A DNA stretch of 64,000 nt from [Phialemoniopsis] sp. UDSM-2020 (GCA_018873225.1 JAEILZ010000009.1:2781501-2845500), one strand, 5' to 3'. Positions 50,228 to 61,499 are shown, numbered from the stretch's first letter. Numbers and translations: made by a program. The notes: generated by a model not told the origin, from the sequence alone.

Positions 50228-50640
50228 AACATATGCCTTTGGAGGAACACGGAGGATCATGGACGAGAAGATCGTGCGGCGGTATGCACGAGGTGCATGG
50301 TCACAGTCTTGGGAGCTGATGGATCGTTACATGTAGTTGGACAGGATCAGAGTATCATTATCAATCAAATACGAGACTTCTTTGGGTAGTTTGGGACCTT
50401 TTCGTCATTAGCCTGGCTTTTCCCGTGCCTGTCAAATAACCGGTTATATTAGGCGTTCCCAGATCCAGGTTTGGCATACGCAAGCAAGCACGGCGGAACG
50501 TTGCTATATGTGTTTGCACGATTCAGTTCAATCATTGTATATAAAGATAGTTAAACACTGAAGAAGATATCTGATCTCACTAGATGAACCGCTATGCCAT
50601 AAGCCATCATCTCTTTCTAGAAGATAGATTACCAACCACA
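50228..50640. other. Intergenic 0.4 kb
   Basis: Promoter of the small secreted protein gene; TATATAAAGATAG near 50538 is a good TATA element about 100 bases before the ATG. Confidence 0.55.
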
Positions 50641-51268
50641 ATGGCGTTTTCGCGAGCCTTTGCCCTGCTGACTGCTGTTCTGGCAGTAGCCCATTCAGCC
50701 GCAGCGGATGATCTTGAGCCTTGGCAGGTCACGTTTTTAGCGACTCATTCGTACGTTGTTAGCCACTGGTAGCAGTCTTCTGATTTGTGGCACATGGGGA
50801 CTAACTTGGCTCTTCAGTCCATCAGGATACCCGGGCAATGCGCCTTACTGCTATCTTCGCCTCAACATTACGGATCCTAACAAATACGATCTCGGCAAAA
50901 CTCGCTTCGGGGAAGCAATCATTCACCCAACAAGCACACAGTGCAATCTACAATGGGACTGCTCGCAAGATAATCCTTGGGATACAGTATATCGATGCGG
51001 TCTGACAACGAATGGCTTGTGGACGTTCGAACTCCTCAAGCCCCTTAACTCTACGCGAACAAGCGCAACGGCGGATTTTGATCTACGTTTCACCCTTGTG
51101 AACAAGATGGTCATGAACGACAACGTAAGGAGTGTCCAGAAGTACGTGGGCCGACAACACTTTGCGGTCGGTCAAAATATGAATGGAGCTTGTGGAGGAA
51201 GTAGTGTCTGTAACTGGGGCCTGATAGAGAACACCACGGTTGCCATAACTCAGACTGTCGTCGAGTGA
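50641..51268 (+). CDS. Small secreted protein, paralogue A
   Basis: 186 residues; exons 50641-50750 and 50818-51268. A signal peptide (about 1-21, ending HSAAA) is followed by DDLEPWQVT at the mature N-terminus, NITDPNKYD, a cysteine-containing mid-section (TQCNLQWDC, VYRCG) and the C-terminal block HFAVGQNMNGACGGSSVCNW. The EPWQVT, TDPN, HFAVG-NM-G-CG-S-VC and terminal VVE elements recur in the gene at 53515-54108, so the two are paralogues. Length, signal peptide and cysteines are those of candidate apoplastic effectors or fungal defence proteins, but no known domain was recognised. A second ATG 60 bases upstream would make the signal peptide too long. Confidence 0.82.
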
Positions 51269-52148
51269 TTCATAAGGGGTTAGCATGGAGGACATCAAGC
51301 AACGAAGCACCCATAGACCTCACGATAGGCACGTCATGACTGTTGAAGGCGAAGTACTTGTCCCTAGGTCAACGGACATAAGTCGTACAGAATAAAAGGG
51401 ATCTTCATCACTGGCATGCGGAGCTTGAGTGCTGACAGATAAAGAAAGTCAAGATACGTCGGCGGCACATTCCAGGGTCCGCTTCCGCGTAGTACATGAC
51501 GATTTCCATCATTAGTTATCCGCTTCGACCGATTGGTCCGTCAGGTTTACTTACTGCCGCAGATTATGGCAAGCGGCTAGGTCGAGATGCCCGTGTTTTC
51601 GGAGAATAGTGTTGGAGAGCGAGTTGATTGGAGCAATGTCGAAGCCCGATGCCCATGCAATTTAAAAAGGTGCTCCGAAAATAAGCGTAAAACCATGCCT
51701 AAATTGAATCACCGACCCGGTTTGGGCTCTTCGATGGCGGCCAGGTGCGAATCTCTATTCCTTGCCGTTCTCGCTTCCCGGATTTCGAATACTATCCGTG
51801 CATTCGCTAGATACAAGTGTCTCCGACGGACTTTCCCCAACTTGATGAGACACGGATCGCGGCTGGCAACGCTTCTTGTTGGTGGTCAACGCAGATGGGT
51901 CACTTGGTCGTTCTTTTGTCATTCTCGGCAGTCATAAGATATTGATGTCATGATGGGTTCAATCCGTATGGGCCGTTGATTGACATTCCACACAAAACTA
52001 TCAGAATGGCCGAGTAGATATATATGAGCTTAGGGCATGATCCCTCCCACTGTTCCCCCCCGTTTACGACCCTCTTAAGATCAAGGTGATTGCAAGTCGA
52101 CTCCTTTACTGAAACGAAAGATCTTGAACGACTACTAAAGCACACAAC
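51269..52148. other. Intergenic 0.9 kb
   Basis: Between paralogue A and the DOMON gene, with AGATATATATGAGC near 52016 as a possible TATA element. Short open frames have no support. Confidence 0.45.
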
Positions 52149-53286
52149 ATGAAAGGTTTACCAATTTACGTGGTCACGGCAGGTGTCACAGCTGTTCTGG
52201 CCGGGACTTTACAGCAGGGTCCAAGGAAGCGTGCTGCCTCTGCGCAATACTGTGCAGCTGCAAATATCTGCTATGCTGAATACGCCGCGGCATCGGCGGG
52301 CATTGTATATCGTGTAGCAATCCCCGACACTGCCGAGCCTCCGTTCGACATCCTTCTCCAGGTAGAGGCACCTGTTGCGACTGGGTGGGCAGGCATAGCC
52401 TGGGGCGGCGGCATGACCAGGAATCCCCTGACAGTCAGCTGGGCAAATGGCGACAAAGCTGTTGTTTCTTCGAGATGGGCAACGTGCGTCACATTTCCTC
52501 CCTACATCTTCTTCCCCACGCTATTCACCTAGAGTACTGACATCTTAGCGTCACAGCGGTCATTCACTTCCTGGCGCATATAGCGGCGCCTCCTATGAGC
52601 TTCTCGCTTCCAACTCCAATTCGAGTCATTGGTCTTTCAGCGTGTTGTGCACCGGGTGTAGTCAGTGGGACGGCGGTTCTCTAAGCTCCGGGGGTGCGAA
52701 CCAGCTTGCGTGGGCGGCGGGCTCGACAGTCACCTCTCGAGCCGACAATACTAGCAGCTTCGGGTACCATTCTGCGAAGAGCTCGTTCTCCCTTGACTTT
52801 TCGGATGCGCGTATACCAACCAATGACTTTCGGAGATTCGTACTCGCGCTCTCGGCAGGCAGCGGCGAAGAGCAGAGCACTAGCCAGACGACATCAAGTC
52901 CTGCCACTTCATCCACATCCTCGGACTCTTCCACTACATCTCAACCGACAACGGGCCCAGTACGAAATACATCGAAGCCGGTCGTGACTAGCGTCACTGA
53001 GATATCGACACCGACAGCATCGACCACGATCCGTAACCCGTTCCCTATCACTACCAAGAGCACTACAAAGAAGGTCTCAACGACGCCGACAAGCAGCCCA
53101 TCTCCTACCACCACTGCGAAGCCAACTATCACGACCTCTACTACATCAAGCGAGCCCCCAAAGGTATTCACACTTACCCTTCCAGGTTTTGAGCCACCAC
53201 CAAGAGTGGGTAAGGCCAAAGGGAAGGGCAAGGGCAAGGGTAAGCGAACAGGTCCCTGGCGAGGGCCTCCTCGCCCCAGGGCCTGA
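52149..53286 (+). CDS. Secreted DOMON (cellobiose dehydrogenase cytochrome-type) protein
   Basis: Extracellular b-type haem protein of 354 residues; exons 52149-52483 and 52557-53286. A signal peptide (about 1-19) and a short basic stretch precede the CDH-cyt domain (about 32-212). It carries WAGIAWGGGMTRNPL with Met89, the likely axial ligand, SSRWATGHSLPGAYSGASYE, CTGCSQWDGG, and FGYHSAKSSF with His183, the likely second ligand. No flavin dehydrogenase domain follows. Instead there is a Ser/Thr-rich O-glycosylated-type linker (about 213-330) and a Lys/Gly tail (GKAKGKGKGKGKR). Such stand-alone cytochromes may feed electrons to lytic polysaccharide mono-oxygenases or bind surfaces. It sits between the two secreted paralogues. 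Confidence 0.85.
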
Positions 53287-53514
53287 GCTATGTGTGCTCT
53301 TTATCCTTTATGACAGTTAGATGAATAGTAGGGGGAAGATTACAAGACCAGATATCTTAAACTAGAGGTTCCTATGTCGCGTCTTATCTTGTGACATCAG
53401 TGCGGAGTGCTCAGAGGGTTGCCATTAACGCCATCGAGCGTGACACTACGAAGGGGCGTGAAGATATTAAAGCTTGCTATTTGTATCTCCTCGTGACCGA
53501 CATTGGAACTCCCC

Positions 53515-54108
53515 TTATTCTACCCTTGTTTGTTCGATAAGAACGGGCACAGCAGCGTTCTTCAGGTTGAAGCCACAGACACCACTCGCGCCACATATTC
53601 CCTCCATGTTCTTTCCAACTGCAAAGTGGCCCTCGCCAGTATAGATTTTTCGTACGCTGATGACAGGCGAAAACATTTCATCGAGCAGTGTGAACTGCAC
53701 GAGGAAGTCTGTCGGAGGTCCTCCATCTGTCGCCTCGCGTTCGCGATCTGCGGGAAGGACAAGGAAGCTCCATTTCGCGGGATATCCAGCTTCGTCAACC
53801 AGGGTGCAGTTTCGTGACTGGTCATAGGGATGATCTCCATCTTGTCCATACCACGAAACGTTGCAGTGGGCGACACTAGGCGGGAAATGGGTCATGCCAG
53901 ACTTCGTGCCGACTGCGTCGATGGTGTTCGGATCAGCTATCGTAATGCTCAGATAGCTTCGGAGGGGCGGTTGCGATTCAAAGTACGGAGGTGACGATAC
54001 AGAAACATGAGTCACCTGCCATGGCTCCAAACTCTCTTCCCGCGGGACGGCCAGAGCCGAAATGGCAGTGATCGCGCCCAGAACAGTGAACAGTGTTGCC
54101 ACAAGCAT
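53515..54108 (-). CDS. Small secreted protein, paralogue B
   Basis: A single-exon gene of 197 residues. The signal peptide is MLVATLFTVLGAITAISALA, followed by EESLEPWQVTHVSV, ITIADPNTID, AHCNVSWYGQ, RNCTLVDEAG, and the C-terminal block HFAVGKNMEGICGASGVCGF. These match paralogue A in order and spacing, including the final RVE. Paralogue A has one intron just after the mature N-terminal block; this copy has none. The two genes face each other across the DOMON gene, so an inverted duplication is likely. Function is unknown. No known domain was recognised; cysteine number and size fit a secreted effector or surface protein. Confidence 0.85.
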   Translation of the reverse strand: MLVATLFTVLGAITAISALAVPREESLEPWQVTHVSVSSPPYFESQPPLRSYLSITIADPNTIDAVGTKSGMTHFPPSVAHCNVSWYGQDGDHPYDQSRNCTLVDEAGYPAKWSFLVLPADREREATDGGPPTDFLVQFTLLDEMFSPVISVRKIYTGEGHFAVGKNMEGICGASGVCGFNLKNAAVPVLIEQTRVE

Positions 54109-54407
54109 CGTATCTTTATCTCAGTGTTGGAAGCTGTGTAGGGATGGGAGAACGATGATGCTCAAGGTCAAAGGGGCCCTGAATAAGCAGAAGGTTGTAT
54201 TACCATCAAGCAAAATCGTCAGTCCAGGTCGACAGAATGACGGCTAAATCCTGCATGCCTCCTGATTACAGGCGATGCTCGTGCCAGTCCAGATCCAGAA
54301 ATAGCTACACCCACGGAATGCAACTGTCGTAATTATGACCCTGTATTTCATTTCGAGTAGTACAATTGTCTTGGGTTTGCCCTATGGTCCAGCTGCGTGA
54401 AAAGTCC
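54109..54407. other. Intergenic 0.3 kb
   Basis: Promoter of paralogue B (-) and 3' flank of the esterase (-). No feature was seen. Confidence 0.45.
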
Positions 54408-55565
54408 CTAAGGTAACGTCGCGAGACAGTCTACGATCGTCTTCAGCGTCAGCCCATCCTCAATACCCATGGCTAAATCCAGTGATGCCTGCACATGAAT
54501 TTCTCCCGGGCATATCACCAGCTGCACGCGATCCGCACCAATAGCTTTCGTGATGGTGCCTGCTGTGTGTATCACGTCGTCTCGGTAGACTTCATCGCCG
54601 CCCGCGATGAAGATCATTTTGTCGGCCCTCAGCCCGTGCCAGAAGCTCACATCGGCAGTGTCGGGACCAGCCCAGACGTCGTCTTCTGGTTGCCAATGGC
54701 CGGTGATCACCCGCAGACTTCTCCTCCCCAGGCAATCTTTCCATTTGTTCGTGTCGTAGCTCGCGGTCACTGCTTCATTCCTCGTTCTAGGACTGACGGC
54801 CAGGAGCCCGCGTAGGTTTCCTTCGGCGGTGATTGGCGTGAGGCCTGGCTTCGGGGACTGGAGGTGGCACAGCAGAGCAAGCAGGAGGTTGCCACCGCCC
54901 GACTCGCCACCGATCACAATCTGGCCCATTTCCCTATAGCGAAGGAGGAATCGGAGCGCTGCGTTGGCTTGCGCCAACTGTCCAGGATACTTGTTCTCCG
55001 GGGCCAGTTGGTACTCCAGGATGACGAGCTTGCCATTGCATGCCTTGGCTGCACGACTGGCCGTGCCGCATCCTTGCAAGGAAGCGATATAGCCGCCGCC
55101 GTGAAACCACATGAACACATCGCCGTCCGAATCCATCGACTTCGAGCCCACGAAATGTAGCGTCGCCGGAGGCGCGAGGCCGTCGGTCTCTGGCAGGGCC
55201 ACCGCCTCGTGAGGTATCCTGTTGGCGGCGCAGTACTCGCGCACAACGTCCCCCGTGGTAAGCGGCCTCAGCCACCGAAGGTGTCGCGGCGGGATGCCCG
55301 TCATGAGAAGCATCACGCTTGCTACATAGTTGCGTCTGTGCTGGCGAAGGTCGAATACCTTGCCCCGAATGATGGAAACGAGCGTCCGCCGGCAGAACTC
55401 GACCGCTACGGCGGCAGCTGCTTTGGGGACGATGTAGAGCAGCTGCAGCCTCTCGATGAAGCTCAGGCGAACAAGATCATGGCTCGGCATCTCGACTCGA
55501 CGAGGGAGATTCTCGCTGATCGCGAGGACAAAGGCTTCCTTCCGTTCTGATGTCTGGAAATGCAC
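54408..55565 (-). CDS. Alpha/beta hydrolase-3 esterase (HSL family)
   Basis: Carboxylesterase/lipase of 385 residues without introns. The oxyanion-hole motif is FHGGGYI (155-158 HGGG), the nucleophile elbow is GGESGGG with Ser222, the acid lies in GGDEVYRDDV, and the catalytic His in CPGEIHVQAS. The N-terminal 100 residues carry a hydrophobic helix (LLYIVPKAAAAVAVEF), which may anchor the protein to a membrane, as in several fungal HSL-type esterases of metabolite clusters. Starts at 55565 or at the in-frame ATG near 55490 are possible. The 'LEYQLAPENKYPGQL' segment is family-typical. It is next to the secreted island and the amidase. Confidence 0.9.
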   Translation of the reverse strand: MHFQTSERKEAFVLAISENLPRRVEMPSHDLVRLSFIERLQLLYIVPKAAAAVAVEFCRRTLVSIIRGKVFDLRQHRRNYVASVMLLMTGIPPRHLRWLRPLTTGDVVREYCAANRIPHEAVALPETDGLAPPATLHFVGSKSMDSDGDVFMWFHGGGYIASLQGCGTASRAAKACNGKLVILEYQLAPENKYPGQLAQANAALRFLLRYREMGQIVIGGESGGGNLLLALLCHLQSPKPGLTPITAEGNLRGLLAVSPRTRNEAVTASYDTNKWKDCLGRRSLRVITGHWQPEDDVWAGPDTADVSFWHGLRADKMIFIAGGDEVYRDDVIHTAGTITKAIGADRVQLVICPGEIHVQASLDLAMGIEDGLTLKTIVDCLATLP

Positions 55566-56297
55566 AGCTTGGAGTGAACAGCATCAGCTAAGGGTACCGA
55601 TTTGCTTGAAGTCTCGTCAAGAGCTGAAGGAAAGCGAGTCTAAAAAGAAAGATGCGGGTTGCGGCAAAACAATCGTGAGGAGTCAAATCGACCGACCCAC
55701 AAGGCGAGTCCGGCAGATGGGCAAAATGCGCGAGCTATCGCCCATTTAAAAATCGCCGGTCTCCACCCCCGGGATAATTCATGGTGACCAAGAATGGCTT
55801 GGCTGGCGGTACGTATCTCGAGATAGTCAACCTCGTGGTCACCAGTATTAGGAGCCCTTGCGTTGTTCAATGATATACGAATCGACACGAGGTAGTGGTG
55901 GTGGCCCTTTGCAAGCAGCGAGCCCATGCCACCTCGCCCCTTCGGGGCTGGAAAGGATGGGCACATATGGATCCGGTGATCCAATCATCATCTTGCCTGG
56001 TTTACAGCAATTAGCATCGAAGCCCGCCAATGCGCTGTATTGTTCTAATTCACTGTAGTGTTTCACAGCCAGCTCGAAGGGGGGGTGTTTCAGAATCCGA
56101 AGTAGCTTATGCAATTAACCACTCTAGTTATGCAATTACTAGCGGGAGCATGCATGACGTAGTCAGGCTAAGGCAATGTCAGGCATGCATGAGCACGCGT
56201 ATCTTGCGCAAGCCTACCGTTGTTCGTGATATGCTTTCCACACTGATACCGCCAATCGCACTATCCTCGCTCTACCTGAACCTTACTCACTAACACA
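55566..56297. other. Intergenic 0.7 kb
   Basis: Divergent promoter region of esterase (-) and amidase (+). Nothing with support apart from short A/T runs. Confidence 0.45.
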
Positions 56298-58489
56298 TTG
56301 CAGGGCATCGGAATGCCCTCCTCATTATTTCAATACCTTGGCCTCGGCGGCGCCCGCACAGAGGAGCCGCCGAAGGAAGCCCCTAGCCATAGCCCGACCT
56401 ACCGTAACATTCTTCGGGTCGGTGACACCAGCTTTCTTCTTGAGTCGGAATCGAGAGCTACTATCCCTGTCATTGATGGGCCTGACCGGTATATCCCTGC
56501 TACCGTCGTCTACAAAGAGAAAGGGAAATTTGGCGATGAGGAACTGGAGCAGGTCGCAGCAGATTTCGAAAGCAGGGACGACGTCTGGAACTCCGACTTC
56601 CTGCAAGGTACATATAGCCTGGTGTAGACATGCTTCCTAACCAGAGATAAGGTCTGCTTCTTGGGGATGTCTTTCACTGACGTATCGCAGTCGTTGTGCT
56701 CGTAGCACCGAGCTCTGTCAAATCGAACAATGAGTTCAAGCGCGGCACCAAGGTTGTCCGTCCCAATCATCAACTAGATATCGGCGCCGTGCCAAGCGGC
56801 CCCTACATGCTACATTCGACGTCAGGCTCAATCTATCAGGTCTTCCGGCTCTTCTCCGATGATAGCAATGCATTCGTAGGGAGCATCGCACCCAAGGCGA
56901 AGGCTGAGGATGCCTTTTCTTGGCTCGATGGCGTTAATGTCAGTTCATCGACTTTCTCCCCTCTACATAGTCGGTACTAACTTGCGAACGACAGCACGTT
57001 GCCGTACCCTCGAGGCTGTACCGTCCGGAGCCTACCAAGGACAGACCACTAGAGGGCATGCGCTTCGCCGTCAAGGATGTGATTGACGTTGCAGACCTTC
57101 CCACAGGCTGTGGCAGCAAATCATGGCGGGAGTTCTATCCACCGGTGAAGCAGAGTGCTCCTTTCATTGATCAGTTGCTGTCAGGCGGTGCTGTTCTGGT
57201 TGGCAAGCTACGCTGTTGTCAATTAGGCGACGCTCAGGATCCTTCTGAGAGGTAAGACTCCCAGCCTCTGAGGTCCATGTTACCATAGCTCAACACAACG
57301 CAGATTTGAGGAGGTCACACCCACGAACCCCCGTGGGGACAGGTTCCAGATTCCTGGCAGCACTAGCTCGGGGTCCGCAGCAGCAGTCGCCAGTTATGCG
57401 TGGTTAGACTTTAGCGTTGGGACGGATAATGGTGATTCTCGTCAGCACCCAGCAGGCCTGAATGGAGTGTACTCGATGCGTCCCTCCAAGGACTCGGTCA
57501 AGACCAAAGGAGTGTTCTCATCGACCATGCTTGAAAGCACCAGTATTTTCTCACGGTCTGCGGCGTTGTCCGAAGCCGTTCTGGGCTGTGCCACCCAGAG
57601 CATCACGGCTGCCGGGAAGGGCAAGCTGGGCAACTTCAGATTCAAGCTGCTCTATGCTGTCGAGCCTCGAAACTGGTCTTCCACAGATTCGGATCCAAGC
57701 TTCTTCGTGCAAGGTTCGGCAAAACAAGAGCGGCTAGGGAACGCATCGACGTTGTTCGAAGCCTTCATCAAGAAGCTCGAGAAGCAGCTGGACTGCAAAA
57801 GGCAGACGCTCTGCCTATACGATCTATGGCGGGCTACGAAGTCGGCGAAGATGCCCCACGACCTAAGCACATCAACAGTCAACGCATCGCGGGCCATTCT
57901 CTACCGTGATCTTTCTCGGAACGTCGTAGAACCGTTCATCAATGAGTACCGGGCCGCGCACGCCAACGAGATGCCCTTCATCGAGCCTGTCACAAAAGAA
58001 CGACTACGTTTTGGAGCGTGCGTCTCGGATGACCAATACAACACCGCCAGAGAACACCTGAACGTATACGCGGAATGGGTCAATACAGTGCTATTGCCGA
58101 GTCCTGCTGAGCCTGTAGACGGGGGCGGCGATGGAGAAGAGAACACCAAGAAGCAAGGCCCTGAGATACCGATTTTGGTTTGCCCTCAACACTGGGGAAC
58201 TCCAGCGTACAGGGATACGGTAACTTCCAAAGGATCTCATAGCGGGCTGGCAGCATCTTCCATAGCTGCATGCTCGGGCGTTCCACTATCGATCTTGCCT
58301 GTCGGTGAGGTTTCCTACACGTCCAAGATCACCGAGACGGAGGGGAAGCTGCCAGTATCGGTGTCAATGCTGGCCCCCAAGGGCTTAGATGGTGTCTTGA
58401 TAGAAATTCTTGCAGAACTGGAACGTGCTGGCGAGCTGCAGACACCGAAGACCGGGAGTCGGGCGTTTGGAATGTCAGAGCCATCATGA
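56298..58489 (+). CDS. Amidase-signature enzyme with fungal N-terminal domain
   Basis: About 666 residues; exons 56298-56607, 56691-56938, 56995-57251 and 57304-58489. The first 185 residues are an extra domain seen in fungal amidases next to scytalone dehydratase-like sequences (FLLESESRATIPV, SSVKSNNEFKRGTKV). The amidase core begins EGMRFAVKDVIDVADLPTGC, with catalytic Lys213, then PGSTSSGSAAAVASY, holding the cis-Ser near 293, and SVGTDNGDSRQHPAG with the nucleophile Ser317. The usual GTDTGGSIR has become GTDNGDSRQ, but Ser is kept. The end has SGLAASSIAACSGVPLSIL, as in the family. Reaction is hydrolysis of an amide bond; substrate unknown. An in-frame ATG at 56313 is an alternative start. 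Confidence 0.85.
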
Positions 58490-59642
58490 TAGACGATAAA
58501 GCAGAGTGTCACAAGACGCATTGATTGATGCGTAATGGCAATTAATTGTGACTGGAGTTTAGGTCAATCTTAATCACATCCAAGAAAATCCTCAAAGTCT
58601 ACGCATAGCACCTAATCACATTTGATACAAAGTCACGGCCTCAACCTGAGCTCCTTTTCTCGGGTCATCGTGCCTTCGCTTCATTACATTTCGATGATCC
58701 TGGAATGACCCAAAGGCCACGGGCACCGGTACCTTAGGTCTCTCCACGGCAGGTCGGGCATAAACCTCGAGCCCTACGCTTCATTTGCCATGTAAAATCG
58801 GCTTCGTTACATCCCTCACCTCGGTTTTGAGCAGCCTGGCAGTGAGGCTTCCAACAACGTAGTGATGACCACACGTGCCTTATAACGCACATTATTTGAT
58901 TAGAGATGAACTGTCCTTAGCTGAGGGAAGACAGGCACTCACGGTATTTGATGTAAAGCCAGGTACACATGGCGACGGTTGAGTATTGTCTGGTGTATGA
59001 ATAGGTAATTCTGGTCAGCGTCGGGTCGAGCTTGATACACAAGTAGACTTTGCGCTTTGTTGGGTTCTTCGTTTGTTTGAGTTTCTAAATATGCTGAATA
59101 TGCTGCATTGTAAACGAGAAAGAATCTTAGATAGGGTTTTAGTAGAGCGCGATGTCTTTTATACCCAAATACGCAAAGCCGTGAATACGTCAGTGTCCGT
59201 GAGTTCAGTGGTTGTACTACTGGTAATAATGTTTTACTGAAGGGGATTGTATGACGGATGAATCACGGAGCGTAGTGAATGTTTGGTGTGATACCATTCA
59301 GTAACCTACGTCAAAGCATTAGCAGGATAGGCTCTTGGTCGTGTCAATGGGCACCACCGAAGCGGAATTGTCATCATAGGTGTCTCCAACAGCAAAGTAG
59401 TTTGGTCCACGCCATGAATTGCTGTGCTAATTACTCAATAGAGCGCTCTATCTAGCCACTTTGCCGCAGCTGGCGTGCGACCAACATCCCATTTCAAGGG
59501 CCTCCGATTTGCGAATGACACGTCTGACATTCAGCGTTGACCCATTTCCCCCATTGATGTTCATAAAGGAGCGTACTTGTAGCAGATACTGAGAAAAAGG
59601 AAAGCAACAAATATTCCGCAGCGCCTCGCGATGGTCTTTCGA
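58490..59642. other. Intergenic 1.15 kb
   Basis: AT-richer noncoding DNA between the amidase and the cysteine-rich gene. No gene supported. Confidence 0.5.
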
Positions 59643-59914
59643 TCAAACGCACGCGCAGTTAAGGTTGCAGAAGAAGTCGGGCGGGTTGTCACAGCTAACC
59701 TGGCCGATAGGGTCACAGGTGCACTTGTAGATATCACCGCTGCAAAGGGCGAGCCAGTTGGGGTTGTTGCCACAGTTGAGAGTGCCCTCGGCAACAGTAT
59801 AGCTCACGAGAGCAAAGAGGGCGACGGCGAGAGAGTTCTGTGGAACAATACTGAATCAGCGTGGCTCACATGATGTTGGGATTGCTGTGTGCTTCCTCCA
59901 TCACTTACCTTCAT
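59643..59914 (-). CDS. 66-residue secreted protein with eight cysteines
   Basis: A gene too short to show as one open frame. Exon 1 (59914-59909) is only ATG-AAG; after an intron of 71 nt (GTAAGT...CACAG), exon 2 (59837-59643) continues NSLAVALFALVSYTVAEG, a clear signal peptide, then a mature part of about 46 residues. Cysteines are at 24, 34, 41, 43, 51, 59, 63 and 65 (spacing C-9-C-6-C-1-C-7-C-7-C-3-C-1-C). The open frame ends after NLNCACV. The small size, early intron, signal peptide and even cysteine number are typical of fungal effector or antimicrobial-type proteins. I do not recognise a named family. TATATAATG about 125 bases upstream is a good TATA element. Confidence 0.8.
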
Positions 59915-61499
59915 TTTGATGAAGGAAAAAATAATGATCAAACTTGTCAAGCTTTACGAAGGGATAGTGTTTCTCCGAGGCTCTTGTTGATTCTGATTTC
60001 ACAAAGGAAGAGAGGACATCAGTTGGAAATTCAAGCACATTATATACTTTTCTGCCACTTATCCTATCCAGCAGACTGCAATGATACGCATGGTGATGTA
60101 CATCAAAACTCCGAGGTCAGTCTGCGGCATAGCGCGGTGTGGCTACGGTATGTACGGTGAGATTCCGAAGCCATGATGGAGCCGCACGTCGTCCTGAAGT
60201 CCGTGCGGCTCATATCTCGGCGTAACGCACTCCCAAAACGATTAGGCACCCTTCTCATGTCTGTGTTACGATCCGAAACTTCAACAGCTGTGGATGCTCT
60301 CACGTCTGACCTCACGTCAGCATAGGCACCTCTGAGCCCTATGGGGTTGCGATGTTTTCCTTACCTGTCACTCTAGACCATGAGTATCAGCAAGGTAGTA
60401 TTGTTCGTCTTAGCTGAGAATCCTTTCCATTCAATCAACTTGTCTGGTCCAGCGTTCTCCCCAGGCGATTACGAGGCCTGCATCCACCCTCAAGATCTCT
60501 TCGAGAGCCAATGTTTCAGTGATGTGAATGCTTCATATCGCGATACAGGGCTATATAAAAGCCTAGCTGCTGGAATATTGCTGCTTATCCCTTTCTTGCT
60601 TTCTTTCTTTGGTCCTTGTATGCACGTTTCTTCTTTCATGTCTACTCCTTTACCTCGGTGCGTTTTTTTTTATCCATATGTAAGGCGGAGGATTGTACTC
60701 GTCACTGTCTAGGTGAACCTGGGGTAGTCACAGTGTAACCCATGTCTAATGTCTCCTAATTCTCCTCCACCACTCGGAAGACACCCAGCTAGCTGCACTA
60801 CGCAGATAGCTGCAGTAGCAAGTCCAAAATGCAAGGTCCAATCATGGGACATATGATCATGGGGAACTGGGTGGGGACCTGGTTGGGATCATTTCCATTA
60901 CGGCGACGTCGGACTACGACCTGAGGCCCCCTGTCGAGGCTCATGTTCCACATCATCTCAGTGTTTTCACTCAGGGGAGCAGGTGTGACAACTTTGGAAG
61001 GTCTCACTATACACGACTCCATATCGTATCAAGTTACATTCATGTGAGAAATCAAGTCAGGGTTGCACACAGCCCCTTATACTGGGGAGCCTTGGCCGGA
61101 AATGTGTGCTATGACGTGTTAATCTGATGAGTATTTTCCGAAGAGGTGGACATGACCTTCTTGGCAACCGGATATCTATTAGATCGTTCCAGACAACAGT
61201 GTCGGAGTAGTTCTGGAGGCTCGCACTCGGGCTTCTCGGGGTTCTTGATTGAATCCGACGGAGACTTGGCAAGCTTGTTGCTGCCGTAGGGATATAGTAT
61301 GGGCAATCGCGATGTCTAGAACACTAGTCCGCTATTGTGCTTACAATGAGAGACTAGGCATCTTGATAGATCATAAGAAGTGGAGTGTGAGAGAGAGTGC
61401 TCACGCGCTTCCTCGGCCACCCCAGACATTCACCAGATGTGCCAGCATTTGTATCTCCCGATACATAGGACTTATCTTTCTTGGAACTCATTCGGCTGA
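59915..61499. other. Intergenic 1.6 kb
   Basis: Holds the promoter of the cysteine-rich gene and the 3' flank of the SDR gene. A 110-codon open frame at 60380-60712 and a 65-codon minus-strand frame at 61109-61306 have no domain. Nothing else was seen. Confidence 0.45.
60034..60044 (-). promoter_or_regulatory. TATA element of cysteine-rich gene
   Basis: The minus strand reads GTATATAATG about 125 bases upstream of the ATG at 59914, a normal TATA distance for a fungal gene. Confidence 0.5.

Noticed and set aside
60380..60712. 110-codon open frame with a hydrophobic stretch
   Set aside because: No signal peptide at the start, no family features and AT-rich surroundings; likely chance.
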